A stretch of 64,000 nucleotides of DNA, from the NCBI RefSeq assembly GCF_002157685.2, contig NZ_AP026738.1, forward strand, positions 806,001-870,000. The letters run 5' to 3'. Every line of letters begins with the position of its first letter. The stretch's first letter is position 1. The stretch is from Comamonas thiooxydans. GTDB taxonomy: Bacteria > Pseudomonadota > Gammaproteobacteria > Burkholderiales > Burkholderiaceae_C. The notes below the pieces were generated by a model. That model ran no database searches and was not told where the DNA came from. It saw only the letters and a program-made list of their open reading frames with translations. Shown here one piece after another: positions 19,227 to 28,212 of this stretch. A program made the position numbers and the translations under genes.

Positions 19227-19846
19227 GCAATATCGTCCCCTCCATCGCCCAGAACCTGCCGCGCATTGCCGAAGTGCAGCGCAACACGGCCGAGACCCGC
19301 GTCGCCGTGCGCGTCAACCTCGACGGCACGGGCAAGGCCAGCCTGAACTCCGGCATCGGCTTTCTCGACCACATGCTGGACCAGATCGCGCGCCACGGCC
19401 TGATCGACATGGACATCGAATGCGCGGGCGATCTGCACATCGACGGCCACCACACGGTGGAGGACATCGGCATCACCCTGGGCCAGGCCTTCGCCAAGGC
19501 CATCGGCGACAAGAAAGGCATTCGCCGCTACGGTCATGCCTATGTGCCGCTGGATGAAGCCCTGAGCCGCGTCGTCATCGACTTCTCGGGCCGTCCCGGT
19601 CTGCACATGGATGTGAAGTTCACCGCCGGCAGCATCGGCCAGCTCGACACGCAGCTGGTCTTCGAATTCTTCCAGGGCTTTGTCAACCACGCCGGCGTGA
19701 CCCTGCACATCGACAACCTCAAGGGCTTCAATGCCCATCACCAGTGCGAAACCATCTTCAAGGCCTTCGCGCGTGCCATGCGCTTTGCGCTGGAGCATGA
19801 TGAGCGCATGGCTGGCGTGATTCCTTCGACCAAGGGTGCTCTGTAA
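19223..19846 (+). CDS. hisB: Imidazoleglycerol-phosphate dehydratase
   Basis: Monofunctional IGP dehydratase, 207 residues; it lacks the fused histidinol-phosphatase domain of E. coli HisB. Manganese-binding motifs are visible: FLDHML (47-52), [10 protein letters not shown] (74-83) and a second 'AHHQCE' in the C-terminal half. The true start is ATG 19223, overlapping the hisC stop; the same frame is open further upstream only as a shadow of hisC. A separate histidinol-phosphatase must be encoded elsewhere. Confidence 0.96.
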   Translation: MSNIVPSIAQNLPRIAEVQRNTAETRVAVRVNLDGTGKASLNSGIGFLDHMLDQIARHGLIDMDIECAGDLHIDGHHTVEDIGITLGQAFAKAIGDKKGIRRYGHAYVPLDEALSRVVIDFSGRPGLHMDVKFTAGSIGQLDTQLVFEFFQGFVNHAGVTLHIDNLKGFNAHHQCETIFKAFARAMRFALEHDERMAGVIPSTKGAL

Positions 19847-19927
19847 TCAGGAGCTTCATGCGCCTGTTCACAGTGAGTTTCAAAGCTATTTGTCTGTAAA
19901 AACCAATCTCCATAAGCGGTAGCTGCT

Positions 19928-20596
19928 ATGAGTTTGAAGAACAATACCGTGGCCGTGGTCGATTACGGCATGGGCAATCTGCGCTCGGTCTCGCAGGCGG
20001 TGCGCACGGCCGCAGCCGATACCGGCTGGGACGTGGTCGTCACGGCCGACCCCGATGTGGTCCATGCCGCCAACCGCGTGGTCCTGCCCGGTCAGGGCGC
20101 CATGCCCGACTGCATGCGCGAGCTGCGCGAATCGGGCCTGCAGCAGGCCGTGCTCGATGCCGCCGTCAACAAGCCGCTGTTCGGCGTCTGTGTGGGCATG
20201 CAGATGCTGCTCGACCACAGCGACGAAGGTGATGTGCCGGGCCTGGGGCTGATTCCCGGCAATGTGCGCAAGTTCGATCTCGAAGGCAGGACGCAAGCCG
20301 ACGGCAGCCGCTTCAAGGTGCCGCAGATGGGCTGGAACCAGGTGCAGCAGACGCAGCAGGGCGGCAAGCCCCATGCGCTGTGGGCCGGAATTCCCGACGG
20401 CAGCTTCTACTACTTTGTGCACAGCTTTTATGCGCAGGTGCAACAAAGCGCGCATTGCGCGGCCGAGACCGATTACGGCGGCCTCTTTGCATGTGCCGTC
20501 GCACGCGATAATATTTTCGCAACCCAGTTCCACCCCGAGAAAAGCTCGGACCAGGGACTGGCGCTGTTCCGCAACTTCCTGGGCTGGAAGCCCTAA
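19928..20596 (+). CDS. hisH: Imidazole glycerol phosphate synthase, glutaminase subunit
   Basis: Class I glutamine amidotransferase subunit of IGP synthase; hydrolyses glutamine and channels ammonia to HisF. It has 222 residues. The catalytic triad is readable: C88 in 'FGVCVGMQ', and H202 and E204 in 'QFHPEKS'. The gap of 81 nt after hisB is relatively long, and hisF, its partner, is 13 kb away beyond the polysaccharide cluster. Confidence 0.96.
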   Translation: MSLKNNTVAVVDYGMGNLRSVSQAVRTAAADTGWDVVVTADPDVVHAANRVVLPGQGAMPDCMRELRESGLQQAVLDAAVNKPLFGVCVGMQMLLDHSDEGDVPGLGLIPGNVRKFDLEGRTQADGSRFKVPQMGWNQVQQTQQGGKPHALWAGIPDGSFYYFVHSFYAQVQQSAHCAAETDYGGLFACAVARDNIFATQFHPEKSSDQGLALFRNFLGWKP

Positions 20597-20705
20597 GGTC
20601 AACATTGAACCAGTCTTTGCGCGCATCGCAGGACTTATTCACTGTCAACCCGAGTTTCTTCAACCGGCCATTTCTGACGGCCAAACTTGCTAGCAGATCA
20701 CCATC

Positions 20706-21449
20706 ATGTTGCTCATCCCCGCTATCGACCTCAAGGACGGCCACTGCGTTCGCCTGATTCAGGGTGATATGGACCAGTCCACCACTTTCGGTGAAGATCC
20801 CGCGGCCATGGCCGCCAAATGGCTGGATGCTGGCGCCCGCCGCCTGCACCTAGTGGACCTGAACGGCGCCTTTGCGGGTCAGCCCAAGAACCTGTCGGCC
20901 ATCAAGAGCATCCTCAAGGAAGTCGATGGCGAGATTCCCGTGCAGCTGGGCGGCGGCATCCGTGATCTGGACACCATCGAGCGTTACATCGATCTGGGCA
21001 TCGAGTACCTGATCATCGGCACCGCTGCCGTGAAGAACCCGGGCTTCCTGCAGGATGCCTGCAGCGCCTTTCCCGGCCACATCATCGTGGGCCTGGATGC
21101 CAAGGATGGCAAGGTGGCCATCGACGGCTGGAGCAAGCTCACCGGCCAGGATGTGATCGAGACCGCCAAGCGCTTCGAGGACTGGGGTGTGGAATCCATC
21201 ATCTACACCGACATCGGTCGTGACGGCATGCTCAGCGGCATCAATATCGACGCCACTGTCAAGCTGGCCCAGTCGCTGAAGATTCCGGTCATCGCCTCGG
21301 GCGGTCTGGCCGGCATGGCCGACATCGAAGCGCTGTGCAAGGTGCAGGACGAAGGCGTGGAAGGCGTGATCTGTGGCCGCGCCATCTATACCGGCGATCT
21401 GGACTTCGCCGCAGGCCAGGAGCGTGCGGACGAACTCACGGGTGAGTGA
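20706..21449 (+). CDS. hisA: Phosphoribosylformimino-5-aminoimidazole carboxamide ribotide isomerase
   Basis: ProFAR isomerase, a (beta/alpha)8 barrel of 247 residues catalysing an Amadori rearrangement in histidine synthesis. The N-terminal '[16 protein letters not shown]' with the catalytic Asp8, 'QLGGGIRD' and '[12 protein letters not shown]' with the second catalytic Asp are present. It follows hisH by 109 nt. Its stop overlaps the next reading frame (mutarotase) by 8 nt. Confidence 0.97.
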   Translation: MLLIPAIDLKDGHCVRLIQGDMDQSTTFGEDPAAMAAKWLDAGARRLHLVDLNGAFAGQPKNLSAIKSILKEVDGEIPVQLGGGIRDLDTIERYIDLGIEYLIIGTAAVKNPGFLQDACSAFPGHIIVGLDAKDGKVAIDGWSKLTGQDVIETAKRFEDWGVESIIYTDIGRDGMLSGINIDATVKLAQSLKIPVIASGGLAGMADIEALCKVQDEGVEGVICGRAIYTGDLDFAAGQERADELTGE

Positions 21450-22308
21450 TTTGACGTTTCAGGCCCAGGCCGCTGACTGGAAAGGACTCCCTGCCATTGC
21501 TTTGAAGCTGGGCCAGGGCGACTCGGTGCTGATCTGCCTGCAGGGCGCCCAGGTGCTGTCCTGGGTCGGGCGCGGGCAGGAGCGCCTGTTCCTCAGTCCC
21601 CGCGCGGCCCATGACGGCCAGAGCGCCATTCGCGGCGGCATTCCGGTCTGCTTTCCCCAGTTCAATCAGCGCGGCCCCTTGGTCAAGCATGGCTTTGCGC
21701 GCATCAGCCACTGGCAGGCCGATGCTGCGCAGCCATCGGGCGAGGATGGTGCGCAGATATCCCTGCGCCTGACGGACAGCGAAGCATCGCGGGCCGTCTG
21801 GCCGCATGCCTTCGAAGCCGTGCTCAGGGTCGAGCTCAGGCCCGGCATGTTGCGCGTGGAGCTGGCCGTGCATAACCGCGGCCGGCAGGACCTGTCTTTT
21901 ACCGCCGCCTTGCACGGCTATCTGCGCGTTGCGCAGGTCGAGCAGGCCAGCTTGCACGGTCTCGAAGGTTTGAGCTATTGGGATGCTGCTGCGGCTCAGC
22001 CGGACACCCATGTCACGCAGGAGGGCTGCGTCAGCTTCGGTGCGGAGATCGATCGCGTCTATCCAGGTGCGGCTGCAGCCCTGCAACTGCAAAGCTCGGC
22101 TCAGCCATGGCTGCGGCTTGCCCAGGATGCATCCTGGAGCGAAACCGTGGTCTGGAATCCCGGCCCCGCATTGTGCGCCACGCTCAAGGACATGGAGGCC
22201 GACAGCTGGCAGCAGATGCTGTGTGTGGAGGCTGCGGCCATTGATGCACCTGTGGTTCTTGCACCCGAGCAGCGCTGGAAGGCGGCGCAAACCTTCGAAT
22301 GCTTTTGA
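21442..22308 (+). CDS. D-hexose-6-phosphate mutarotase (aldose epimerase family)
   Basis: A 288-residue protein of the YeaD-like aldose 1-epimerase family, which interconverts alpha and beta anomers of hexose 6-phosphates. Family-like features are '[15 protein letters not shown]', '[11 protein letters not shown]' and '[10 protein letters not shown]' with the likely catalytic His. I chose GTG 21442, which overlaps the hisA stop; TTG 21451 is an alternative. A non-ATG start with overlap suggests translational coupling to hisA. It is the last plus-strand gene before the minus-strand polysaccharide cluster. Confidence 0.85.
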   Translation: MSDLTFQAQAADWKGLPAIALKLGQGDSVLICLQGAQVLSWVGRGQERLFLSPRAAHDGQSAIRGGIPVCFPQFNQRGPLVKHGFARISHWQADAAQPSGEDGAQISLRLTDSEASRAVWPHAFEAVLRVELRPGMLRVELAVHNRGRQDLSFTAALHGYLRVAQVEQASLHGLEGLSYWDAAAAQPDTHVTQEGCVSFGAEIDRVYPGAAAALQLQSSAQPWLRLAQDASWSETVVWNPGPALCATLKDMEADSWQQMLCVEAAAIDAPVVLAPEQRWKAAQTFECF

Positions 22309-22322
22309 GACTTTGAACGGGG

Positions 22323-22442
22323 CGGGGTGATGCCACCCCGAGCCCGGGTCTGTCCTTGTGCGAAGACCTGTTGGCCGTCAGCCTGCTCGGCCCTGTTGCC
22401 GGCTCCATGAGCCGGAGCTGCAGAAGCAAGGCGGACGGCGAT
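22323..22442. other. Short convergent gap with two hairpins, end of the polysaccharide operon
   Basis: The 134-nt gap between the mutarotase stop and the last polysaccharide gene has two small hairpins: CGGGGTG/CACCCCG at 22323-22340, and CCGGCTC/GAGCCGG about 60 nt further. Neither has a T-tract, so no classical terminator is seen for either strand. No convincing gene is present. Confidence 0.4.
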
Positions 22443-23363
22443 TCATCGGGATTTGGTGCCCAGAGCATCCGCCAATGCATCGACCAGAGGCGGGTTCAGA
22501 TAATGCGGGCCGTCGAATGCGAAGACCGTCCAGCCTTGGTAGGCCGCCAACTGCGGCAGGAATTCTTCTGCCATGGCGCTGCGAAATCCGCCGCCCGGTG
22601 CAGGCCGGAAGGCCTCTGCAATCACCCGTACCCGTGCCTGGCCCAGATGGGCGGTCAGCATCTGCAGGTATTCGCGTGCCACGTTGGGAGTGCGCGCGTG
22701 TACGCCGACGCCGTCCTGGAAAAACACGCCCACATCTTCGGGTATCCAGCGCATGATCCAGTCAACCAGCGCCTGGGGACCCATGTTGGCATTGTCATAG
22801 GCGCTGATCCACAGCGGACGTGGCAGTTTGTTGAGAACCTCGGTGAGAAGACTGGGTGCAGCCCAGGTCGGATCGACTTCGACCGGAAAGTACCAGCCGG
22901 CAACCCGCAGTGGTAGTGCCGTGATCGCCGCTTTCAAAGCATAGGACTGCATTGCCAGATCTGCGAGACCGGCGCGGGCCTTGGCCTCGTCATGCATGCC
23001 GGCCAAGCCGAGAATCAGCTCCTGCGCCCAGGGTTCTGCAGCGATGCGCTCCCAGTCCGGGAGGTAGCGGCTCATAGAGGGCAGGTAAGTGCCGGGCACC
23101 AGGCTCAGATTGTCTACGGCCGTCCATTGCACCAGCAGGCGGCGGATGCCCAGGCGCTGCCATGCGCCTTGAGGGCGTAGCGTGCCGGCACTGGGCTGCC
23201 AGACCATGCCAGGCAGACGCAGGCTGGGCTTGGCCTGTGCATCAGGCAGGCTGCAGGTCAGCGCCCATGCCAGGCCCAGCGCCTCGCGTCTGGTGCATTG
23301 TTCCATCGTCATATCTATGGATCGAGCCGCTTTCTCCTTTCGGAGAAAGCGCTTTTCTTTCAT
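22443..23363 (-). CDS. YbcH/DUF4434-like protein, predicted exported glycan-processing protein
   Basis: A 306-residue protein resembling E. coli YbcH (DUF4434, predicted TIM-barrel related to glycoside hydrolases), which in E. coli is encoded next to nfrA and nfrB. Similar landmarks here are an early 'GMVWQPSAG' strand, 'LLVQWTA', 'GWYFPVEVD', 'PLWISAYDNANMGP' and 'GVFFQDGVGV'. The N-terminus carries a twin-arginine-like signal (TRREALG, RR at 25-26; cleavage probably after AQA at 42-44). The ATG at 23363 overlaps the upstream stop by 4 nt; ATG at 23312 is an alternative start giving a more compact signal. It is the last gene of the operon. Activity is inferred only. Confidence 0.65.
   Translation of the reverse strand: MKEKRFLRKEKAARSIDMTMEQCTRREALGLAWALTCSLPDAQAKPSLRLPGMVWQPSAGTLRPQGAWQRLGIRRLLVQWTAVDNLSLVPGTYLPSMSRYLPDWERIAAEPWAQELILGLAGMHDEAKARAGLADLAMQSYALKAAITALPLRVAGWYFPVEVDPTWAAPSLLTEVLNKLPRPLWISAYDNANMGPQALVDWIMRWIPEDVGVFFQDGVGVHARTPNVAREYLQMLTAHLGQARVRVIAEAFRPAPGGGFRSAMAEEFLPQLAAYQGWTVFAFDGPHYLNPPLVDALADALGTKSR
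23329..23350. repeat. 9-bp perfect inverted repeat inside the 5' end of the YbcH-like frame
   Basis: GCTTTCTCC and GGAGAAAGC flank a TTTC loop. On the mRNA strand this hairpin contains the only good AAGGAG-like sequence near the N-terminal start choices. It may limit translation initiation or mark that the downstream ATG at 23312 is used. Confidence 0.4.
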
Positions 23364-24994
23364 GGCAGCTGGCTCGGAACCGTCCAGGTGAAGCCCAGAT
23401 TGGAGATGCCGCTGACAAGGCTCTTGAAGTCCGCCAGGCCAGGGGTTCCAACCTGCGGCTCCAGCCAGAACGGGTGGAAGAAGAACGAGGCATAGCCGTC
23501 ACGCACCGTCTTCACATACTGGGCATTGGTGAGAATGTCCTGCCATGTGTAGTTGAAGGAGGAAGTCGGATCGATCAGGTGGATGTCGTATTCGATGTTT
23601 CCCAGGCTTTCGGGCAGCACCTTCTGGCCGTAGTAGTCGGTCTGGATGGGGTAGGGGAAGATCTGGCCCACGGCAAAATCCTTCTCCACCGATGCCGTGA
23701 AATTGGGGTTGTCTGCGGTGTAGTACACCACGCGCTGATAAGTCTTGGGGAAGACCTGCGTACTGGCCTTGGATGCCAGCGCCGAGCCCTGGTAGTGCGG
23801 GGTTTCCCATGCTGTAGCGCGATATCCATTGAGAGACAACTCCAGCAGACCGGCTCGATAGCGTCCCAAAGCCCAGGTGGTCGAGTCTTCCGGCACGGGC
23901 TTGTTGTTGACAATGTCCCAGAACTCGTAGTCATCGCCACTCACTGCCGTATAGCGGTTGCGCACATTGCTGTACTGGTGCGTGTAGCCATGCATCACGA
24001 TTTCGCCGCCGCGCACCAGTGCATAGTTGAGAGCTCTCTTCAGATTGGTCGCCAGTGACATCGGCACCTGCATCGGCACTCCCGAGTTGTACACGCCAAG
24101 AGGATCTTTGTAGTACGGAATGGTCGCAATCGAAAACGGTATCCGCTGCTGGTAGAGGTAGTCCGTCAGCGATTTCATTGCCGTCACGCTGACATTGGCA
24201 CTCACATCCTCAAGACGGACCATGGCCTTGTGGCTCTCGGCATGGTTCACCCCCAGCATGTCATGCAGCATGTCTGCCAGCACGAGATAGCGATCGCGCG
24301 GTCCGATATAGCTGAACGGCATATCCGCCACATACCAGAAGTTGCCCGACCTCACCACATAGGGCGCCTGCTCGCCGGTCTTGGGATTGGACATGGAAAC
24401 CAGGGTTTGGGCCTTGGTGGTGTCGGTGATGGCCGTCAGCCCCACATCGGGATCCGCATTCACGGCACCAGTGCTGCTGTCGTATGCGTAGTATTTGACA
24501 AAGGGCAGGTTTTTGTAGGTGATGGTGTCAAAGAACCCCGGCGTGGTGTTGCTCGCAGTTGGCGCCGCATTGAGTCCTCGTAGCGCCGTCAGGTTGAAGC
24601 CATAGCGGGACTGGAAGCCGTAGGTTGGGTCCCAGGCAAACTGCCAGATGTTGTACTTGAACCAGACTATGGTCTTGCTCGAACTGGCGGCATCGGTCAT
24701 GAAGGCGGCGGGAACCGGGTTGTCGTAGTACGAGCCCAGATAGAACGTGGCGTCGTAGCCGCTGAGCTGGCCTGCCGTGTAGTTCTGCACCGGGACCATA
24801 TCGACCTTGCTGTCGAAATGTCCGAGCAGATTGCGCAGCATGATGGCATAGCCCATACCGAGCTTGGTGTAGGCCGTATTGGGCGGCGCGTCATAAAGGA
24901 TCAGTGTGCGGGGACCTGTTTGCGCAAAGGCGCCAGGGCTCGCAAAGAGCATGGCGAGCAGCCATGCCCCAAGAATGCGTCCTAGGGTTTTCAT
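23360..24994 (-). CDS. DUF2334 protein, predicted secreted polysaccharide deacetylase
   Basis: A 544-residue exported protein with a Sec signal peptide (cleavage after A24, AFA|QT). The N-terminal 220 residues look like a glutamine-amidotransferase-fold module ('TLILYDAPP', 'FYLGSYYDN'). The C-terminal half is DUF2334, related to carbohydrate esterase family 4: 'RLEDVSANV' with D263 as candidate metal ligand, and HGYTH (H335, H339) as the HxxxH metal motif. It is predicted to de-N-acetylate the polymer made by the neighbouring synthase. A 'GAGAGTC' ribosome region precedes the ATG. It overlaps the next gene by 4 nt. Confidence 0.75.
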   Translation of the reverse strand: MKTLGRILGAWLLAMLFASPGAFAQTGPRTLILYDAPPNTAYTKLGMGYAIMLRNLLGHFDSKVDMVPVQNYTAGQLSGYDATFYLGSYYDNPVPAAFMTDAASSSKTIVWFKYNIWQFAWDPTYGFQSRYGFNLTALRGLNAAPTASNTTPGFFDTITYKNLPFVKYYAYDSSTGAVNADPDVGLTAITDTTKAQTLVSMSNPKTGEQAPYVVRSGNFWYVADMPFSYIGPRDRYLVLADMLHDMLGVNHAESHKAMVRLEDVSANVSVTAMKSLTDYLYQQRIPFSIATIPYYKDPLGVYNSGVPMQVPMSLATNLKRALNYALVRGGEIVMHGYTHQYSNVRNRYTAVSGDDYEFWDIVNNKPVPEDSTTWALGRYRAGLLELSLNGYRATAWETPHYQGSALASKASTQVFPKTYQRVVYYTADNPNFTASVEKDFAVGQIFPYPIQTDYYGQKVLPESLGNIEYDIHLIDPTSSFNYTWQDILTNAQYVKTVRDGYASFFFHPFWLEPQVGTPGLADFKSLVSGISNLGFTWTVPSQLP

Positions 24995-25026
24995 GAGACT
25001 CTCCTGAGATCAGTACACGGTGAGGC

Positions 25027-25350
25027 CTATTGCTGCTGGTCGCGGAATGGACTGCCTGGATTGGGCTTGCCTTTCGGCGGGCTGCCGGGGGAGGAGTTGC
25101 CGGGTTTGATAGGCGGCTCGTCCAGCGTGTCATCCCGTGTGAAATCCTTCTTGAAATGTCCTTTGTGGTGATGCGCACGTTCGTTGCGCTTGCGCTCTAC
25201 GGGTGAAGCGCCTGCGTCCATGCGGATCTGGGAGGCCCCAGGCGGCAAGGGGGGCGGCATGACGTTGGAGGCCAGGGTCCAGTTGGCCCAGGTCAGCAGT
25301 GCCAGCACGAGCAGCGCGCGCGTAGCCTGCCTTTGATCATGGGAGTGCAT
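25027..25350 (-). CDS. Small secreted basic/proline-rich protein of unknown function
   Basis: I do not recognise a family. The 107-residue product begins with a signal-peptide-like segment (residues 11-27 hydrophobic, 'ALLVLALLTWANW'). A 'PPPLPPG' stretch, a highly basic His/Lys segment ('KRNERAHHHKGHFKKD') and a Pro/Gly/Ser-rich tail follow. ATG 25350 is preceded by a strong AAGGAG site, so it is preferred over an upstream in-frame ATG at 25389. Its place between the NfrA-like gene and the deacetylase suggests it binds or helps export an anionic or amino-sugar polymer; this is a guess. Confidence 0.6.
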   Translation of the reverse strand: MHSHDQRQATRALLVLALLTWANWTLASNVMPPPLPPGASQIRMDAGASPVERKRNERAHHHKGHFKKDFTRDDTLDEPPIKPGNSSPGSPPKGKPNPGSPFRDQQQ

Positions 25351-25451
25351 GAGAGTCTCCTTTCTGGAGAGCAGAAAGAAAAAGTGCAAACAACACCATC
25401 TCCATAAACTCTAAAAATGGCGATGGGTTCGGGCCTTAAAGGCGTGCCATC

Positions 25452-28202
25452 TCAAAACACCAAGGCGGCACGTAGAAACACGCCTTTCCCTCTTTCGTCC
25501 CCGGCAAGCCGGGCGCGATACTGCAGGGAGAGGTCGAGGTAGGAGCGAGGAGCATGGTCACGGTCCTCGCGGAACCAGAAACGCATGTTCACACCAACGC
25601 CAGCGCCCACCGAGCTTTGCTTGCCCGAGGCTGTGCGTTCAGAGTTGTAATCAGCGCCCAGGACTGCGTGCGGAAACAGCACCAGTCTCGAGTCGCCCCC
25701 CCCCATACGGAAACTGCGCCCTGCTTGGGCTTCGAAAGTCGCGTAGTTCTGCTTGCGATGAATGAAACGGCCTACTTCGGTGTACACATTGACGGTGTTC
25801 CAGCTGGGCACATCGACGCGTAGATCGGTGCCCATGCCGCCCGAATACCCCATGCGCAGCAACCAGTCGTTGCTGGACAGCGAGCCGATGCGCACGCGCC
25901 GCTCGACCGCGAGTATGAGGTTGTGATCGCTCAGCGGCTTGGCACGAATGCCGACGGCACCCTGAGTGGTCTCGCCGCCCGTGGGCACATCGTGGCGGCT
26001 GTAGACCGTTTGAGCAGCGCCGCCGTACAGCTCCCAGAAGCGGCCGTCGCCGAACTTCTGCGGGCGCCAGTACACCTCGCTGACGAGCTGGGCCACGTCG
26101 CCATAGAGGCCGGGCTGGGCGCCAGCCGCGCCCAGGGAAATACCTCGATAGCCGAGCAAGGTGTTGATGCCCCAGGAGCGATCCCGGTCGGCAACTTCAC
26201 GCCGCGTTTCATATTGCTGCTGCGGCGTCATGGCGAGCCTGCCTTCATGTGCTGCGGCAATGGCCTGCTTGAAGTAGTCGATGGACTGATCGTTCTCGGC
26301 CAGCCTGCTGGCAGCGTAGGCGCCATCGCGCAGCGCCGTGTCCGGCAGGCGCTCCTGGTCCCGTGCTCGGTTGAAGATGGACAAGGCACTGCGATCGTCC
26401 CCCACGCGGATGGCCAGATAGGCCAGATTGGGGTCGGCGCTTTGCTGCAGCTCAGGCTCCGAGACAGCCTGGGCAAAGCGTGCTGCAGCCTCGTCTCGCC
26501 GCCCCAGCTGAAGCAGCAGATCCACCTCGCTGGAAAGCGACAGGCCGCCCATCTGCAAGGCCGCCTGTGCATCGGCATTGGCCGCCTCGGTCATTCCCTG
26601 CTCGTGGCGCAGACGACTGCGCAAGGCCAGCACTTCGACGGCATCGGGCTGCAGCTGCAGGGTTTGATCGGCCTCTTCGAGGGCTTGCTCCTTCTGGCCT
26701 GCAGCCAGCAAGGCTTGCAGGCGAAGCTGACGGTAGGGTAGATGTCCGGGGTTGAGCTGCACGGCAGCCCCGGCCTTTTCTGCCGCCAAAGCATATTGCC
26801 CATCGCTGTAGGCCTGATAGGCCTCATGTGCGACTTTGTATGCCGGGTCTGGCGCCTCCTGCCCGGGCCAGATTTCGCAGCCGGGCACATCGCCGGCGCT
26901 GAAGCAGTTGACCAGGGGCAGTGGCAGCTCGTAGTTGCGTGACATGGTTGAGGAGCGCAGCATCTTGAGCTGTTGCCGGCGGCTGCTGACGTCGGCATTG
27001 CTGTCCGTCTCCAGCGCCTGAACAAGCCGCTGCGCCCGATCGGTCTGACCGCTGGCCAGCGCCGCATCAACGGCAATGACACCGTAATTCTGCCGTTCCG
27101 AGCGCGCCAGATGGGGGGCCGCCAGTGCTGCGTCGAAAGCCTGCACAGAAGCATTGCCGCGACCCTGTGCATGCAGGGCCACACCCAGCAGCACTTGCAG
27201 TGCTGGATCGTCCTGCAGTGCCAGCCCTTGCTCTGCCACACGCTGCGCCTGGGCCGCTTGCCCATCCTGAAGCAGCAAGCCCAGCCACTGAAGCCGGGGA
27301 GCCAGTGCATCCGGCGCTATTCGGACGCTGGTCTCGGCATACCTGAGGGCCTTGACCATGTCGCCTTGCTCGCGTGCCTGCAAGGCCTGCTCGAAGGGCC
27401 GCAGGGCGCGGCGCTGACGTATGGATGTGCGCAGCATCTGCCAATCGGAGTCCGACTGCAGCTGCTTGACCTTGTCCAGCCTTGTTGCCCGGGCTTCGGC
27501 CTCGTCGAAGCGCCCGTTCTCGACGAGCAGGTAGACCAGCAGGCGCTGATAGTCCAGACGCCCGGGGGCTGCAGCTACGGCCTGCCTTGCAAGAGGCAAG
27601 GCCACGGCGAAGTCGCGCCGCTCGGTTGCGGCATAGGCCTGGCTGGCCTTGGCGTAACCCGCAGGCATGGCCTGTGTTGCCGGGCTCTTGCGCGGGCGCG
27701 GCGTGGTGTCTGCTGTCGAGGTGGCAGCCTTTGTCGGCTCTGGTACTGTCGCTGCTGAAGGCGCGGCTGTGCCTGGTGTCTTCGGTGGCTCCTTGGCCGC
27801 AGGAGCGGGCAGGGCTTGAGACTCGGGCTGTCTGGCCGGAACGGCTCCCTGATGCATATCGCGCAGAGCCTGGGCCAGGCGCGCATCGCCAGGGTGGCGC
27901 TGAAGCTGAGCCTTCAGCACAGCTTCGGCCTGTGCGGGCTGGCCAAAGCGGCGATGGGCTGCCGCCAATTGCAAGGCGATCTCGGTGTTGTCCGGTGCCA
28001 GACGCTGAGCCTGCTGCAGCTCGGAGATGGCGCGCTGACCATCTCCGCGCGCCATGGCCTCATACGCCTTGTCGATCCGGGGATAGACCTGAAAGCGCTG
28101 TCTGGGAGTGATATCCGGACCTAGATCCACCGTCTGCGCCAGACCATCGTATGGGGTGGCGCATGCCAGGGAAAGAACCAGAATAGGACGAGAAAGCTTC
28201 AT
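25452..28202 (-). CDS. nfrA: NfrA-like TPR/outer-membrane polysaccharide export protein
   Basis: A 916-residue protein with a Sec signal peptide (MKLSRPILVLSLACA...), at least three groups of tetratricopeptide-like repeats (about residues 30-110, 175-300, 470-620), an Ala/Pro/Thr-rich linker near 120-170, and a C-terminal portion rich in beta strands ending in aromatic 'RAALVF', as expected for an outer-membrane barrel. This matches NfrA, the E. coli phage N4 receptor and glycan exporter. The start is ATG 28202, because upstream residues are Cys/Arg-rich and the signal begins there. It follows nfrB by 10 nt. It probably exports the glycan made by NfrB. Confidence 0.85.
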   Translation of the reverse strand: MKLSRPILVLSLACATPYDGLAQTVDLGPDITPRQRFQVYPRIDKAYEAMARGDGQRAISELQQAQRLAPDNTEIALQLAAAHRRFGQPAQAEAVLKAQLQRHPGDARLAQALRDMHQGAVPARQPESQALPAPAAKEPPKTPGTAAPSAATVPEPTKAATSTADTTPRPRKSPATQAMPAGYAKASQAYAATERRDFAVALPLARQAVAAAPGRLDYQRLLVYLLVENGRFDEAEARATRLDKVKQLQSDSDWQMLRTSIRQRRALRPFEQALQAREQGDMVKALRYAETSVRIAPDALAPRLQWLGLLLQDGQAAQAQRVAEQGLALQDDPALQVLLGVALHAQGRGNASVQAFDAALAAPHLARSERQNYGVIAVDAALASGQTDRAQRLVQALETDSNADVSSRRQQLKMLRSSTMSRNYELPLPLVNCFSAGDVPGCEIWPGQEAPDPAYKVAHEAYQAYSDGQYALAAEKAGAAVQLNPGHLPYRQLRLQALLAAGQKEQALEEADQTLQLQPDAVEVLALRSRLRHEQGMTEAANADAQAALQMGGLSLSSEVDLLLQLGRRDEAAARFAQAVSEPELQQSADPNLAYLAIRVGDDRSALSIFNRARDQERLPDTALRDGAYAASRLAENDQSIDYFKQAIAAAHEGRLAMTPQQQYETRREVADRDRSWGINTLLGYRGISLGAAGAQPGLYGDVAQLVSEVYWRPQKFGDGRFWELYGGAAQTVYSRHDVPTGGETTQGAVGIRAKPLSDHNLILAVERRVRIGSLSSNDWLLRMGYSGGMGTDLRVDVPSWNTVNVYTEVGRFIHRKQNYATFEAQAGRSFRMGGGDSRLVLFPHAVLGADYNSERTASGKQSSVGAGVGVNMRFWFREDRDHAPRSYLDLSLQYRARLAGDERGKGVFLRAALVF

Positions 28203-28212
28203 ATATTGGCAC

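Noticed and set aside
22309..22442. Possible terminator for the polysaccharide operon
   Set aside because: Two short hairpins exist but without T-tracts on either strand, so I do not call a terminator.
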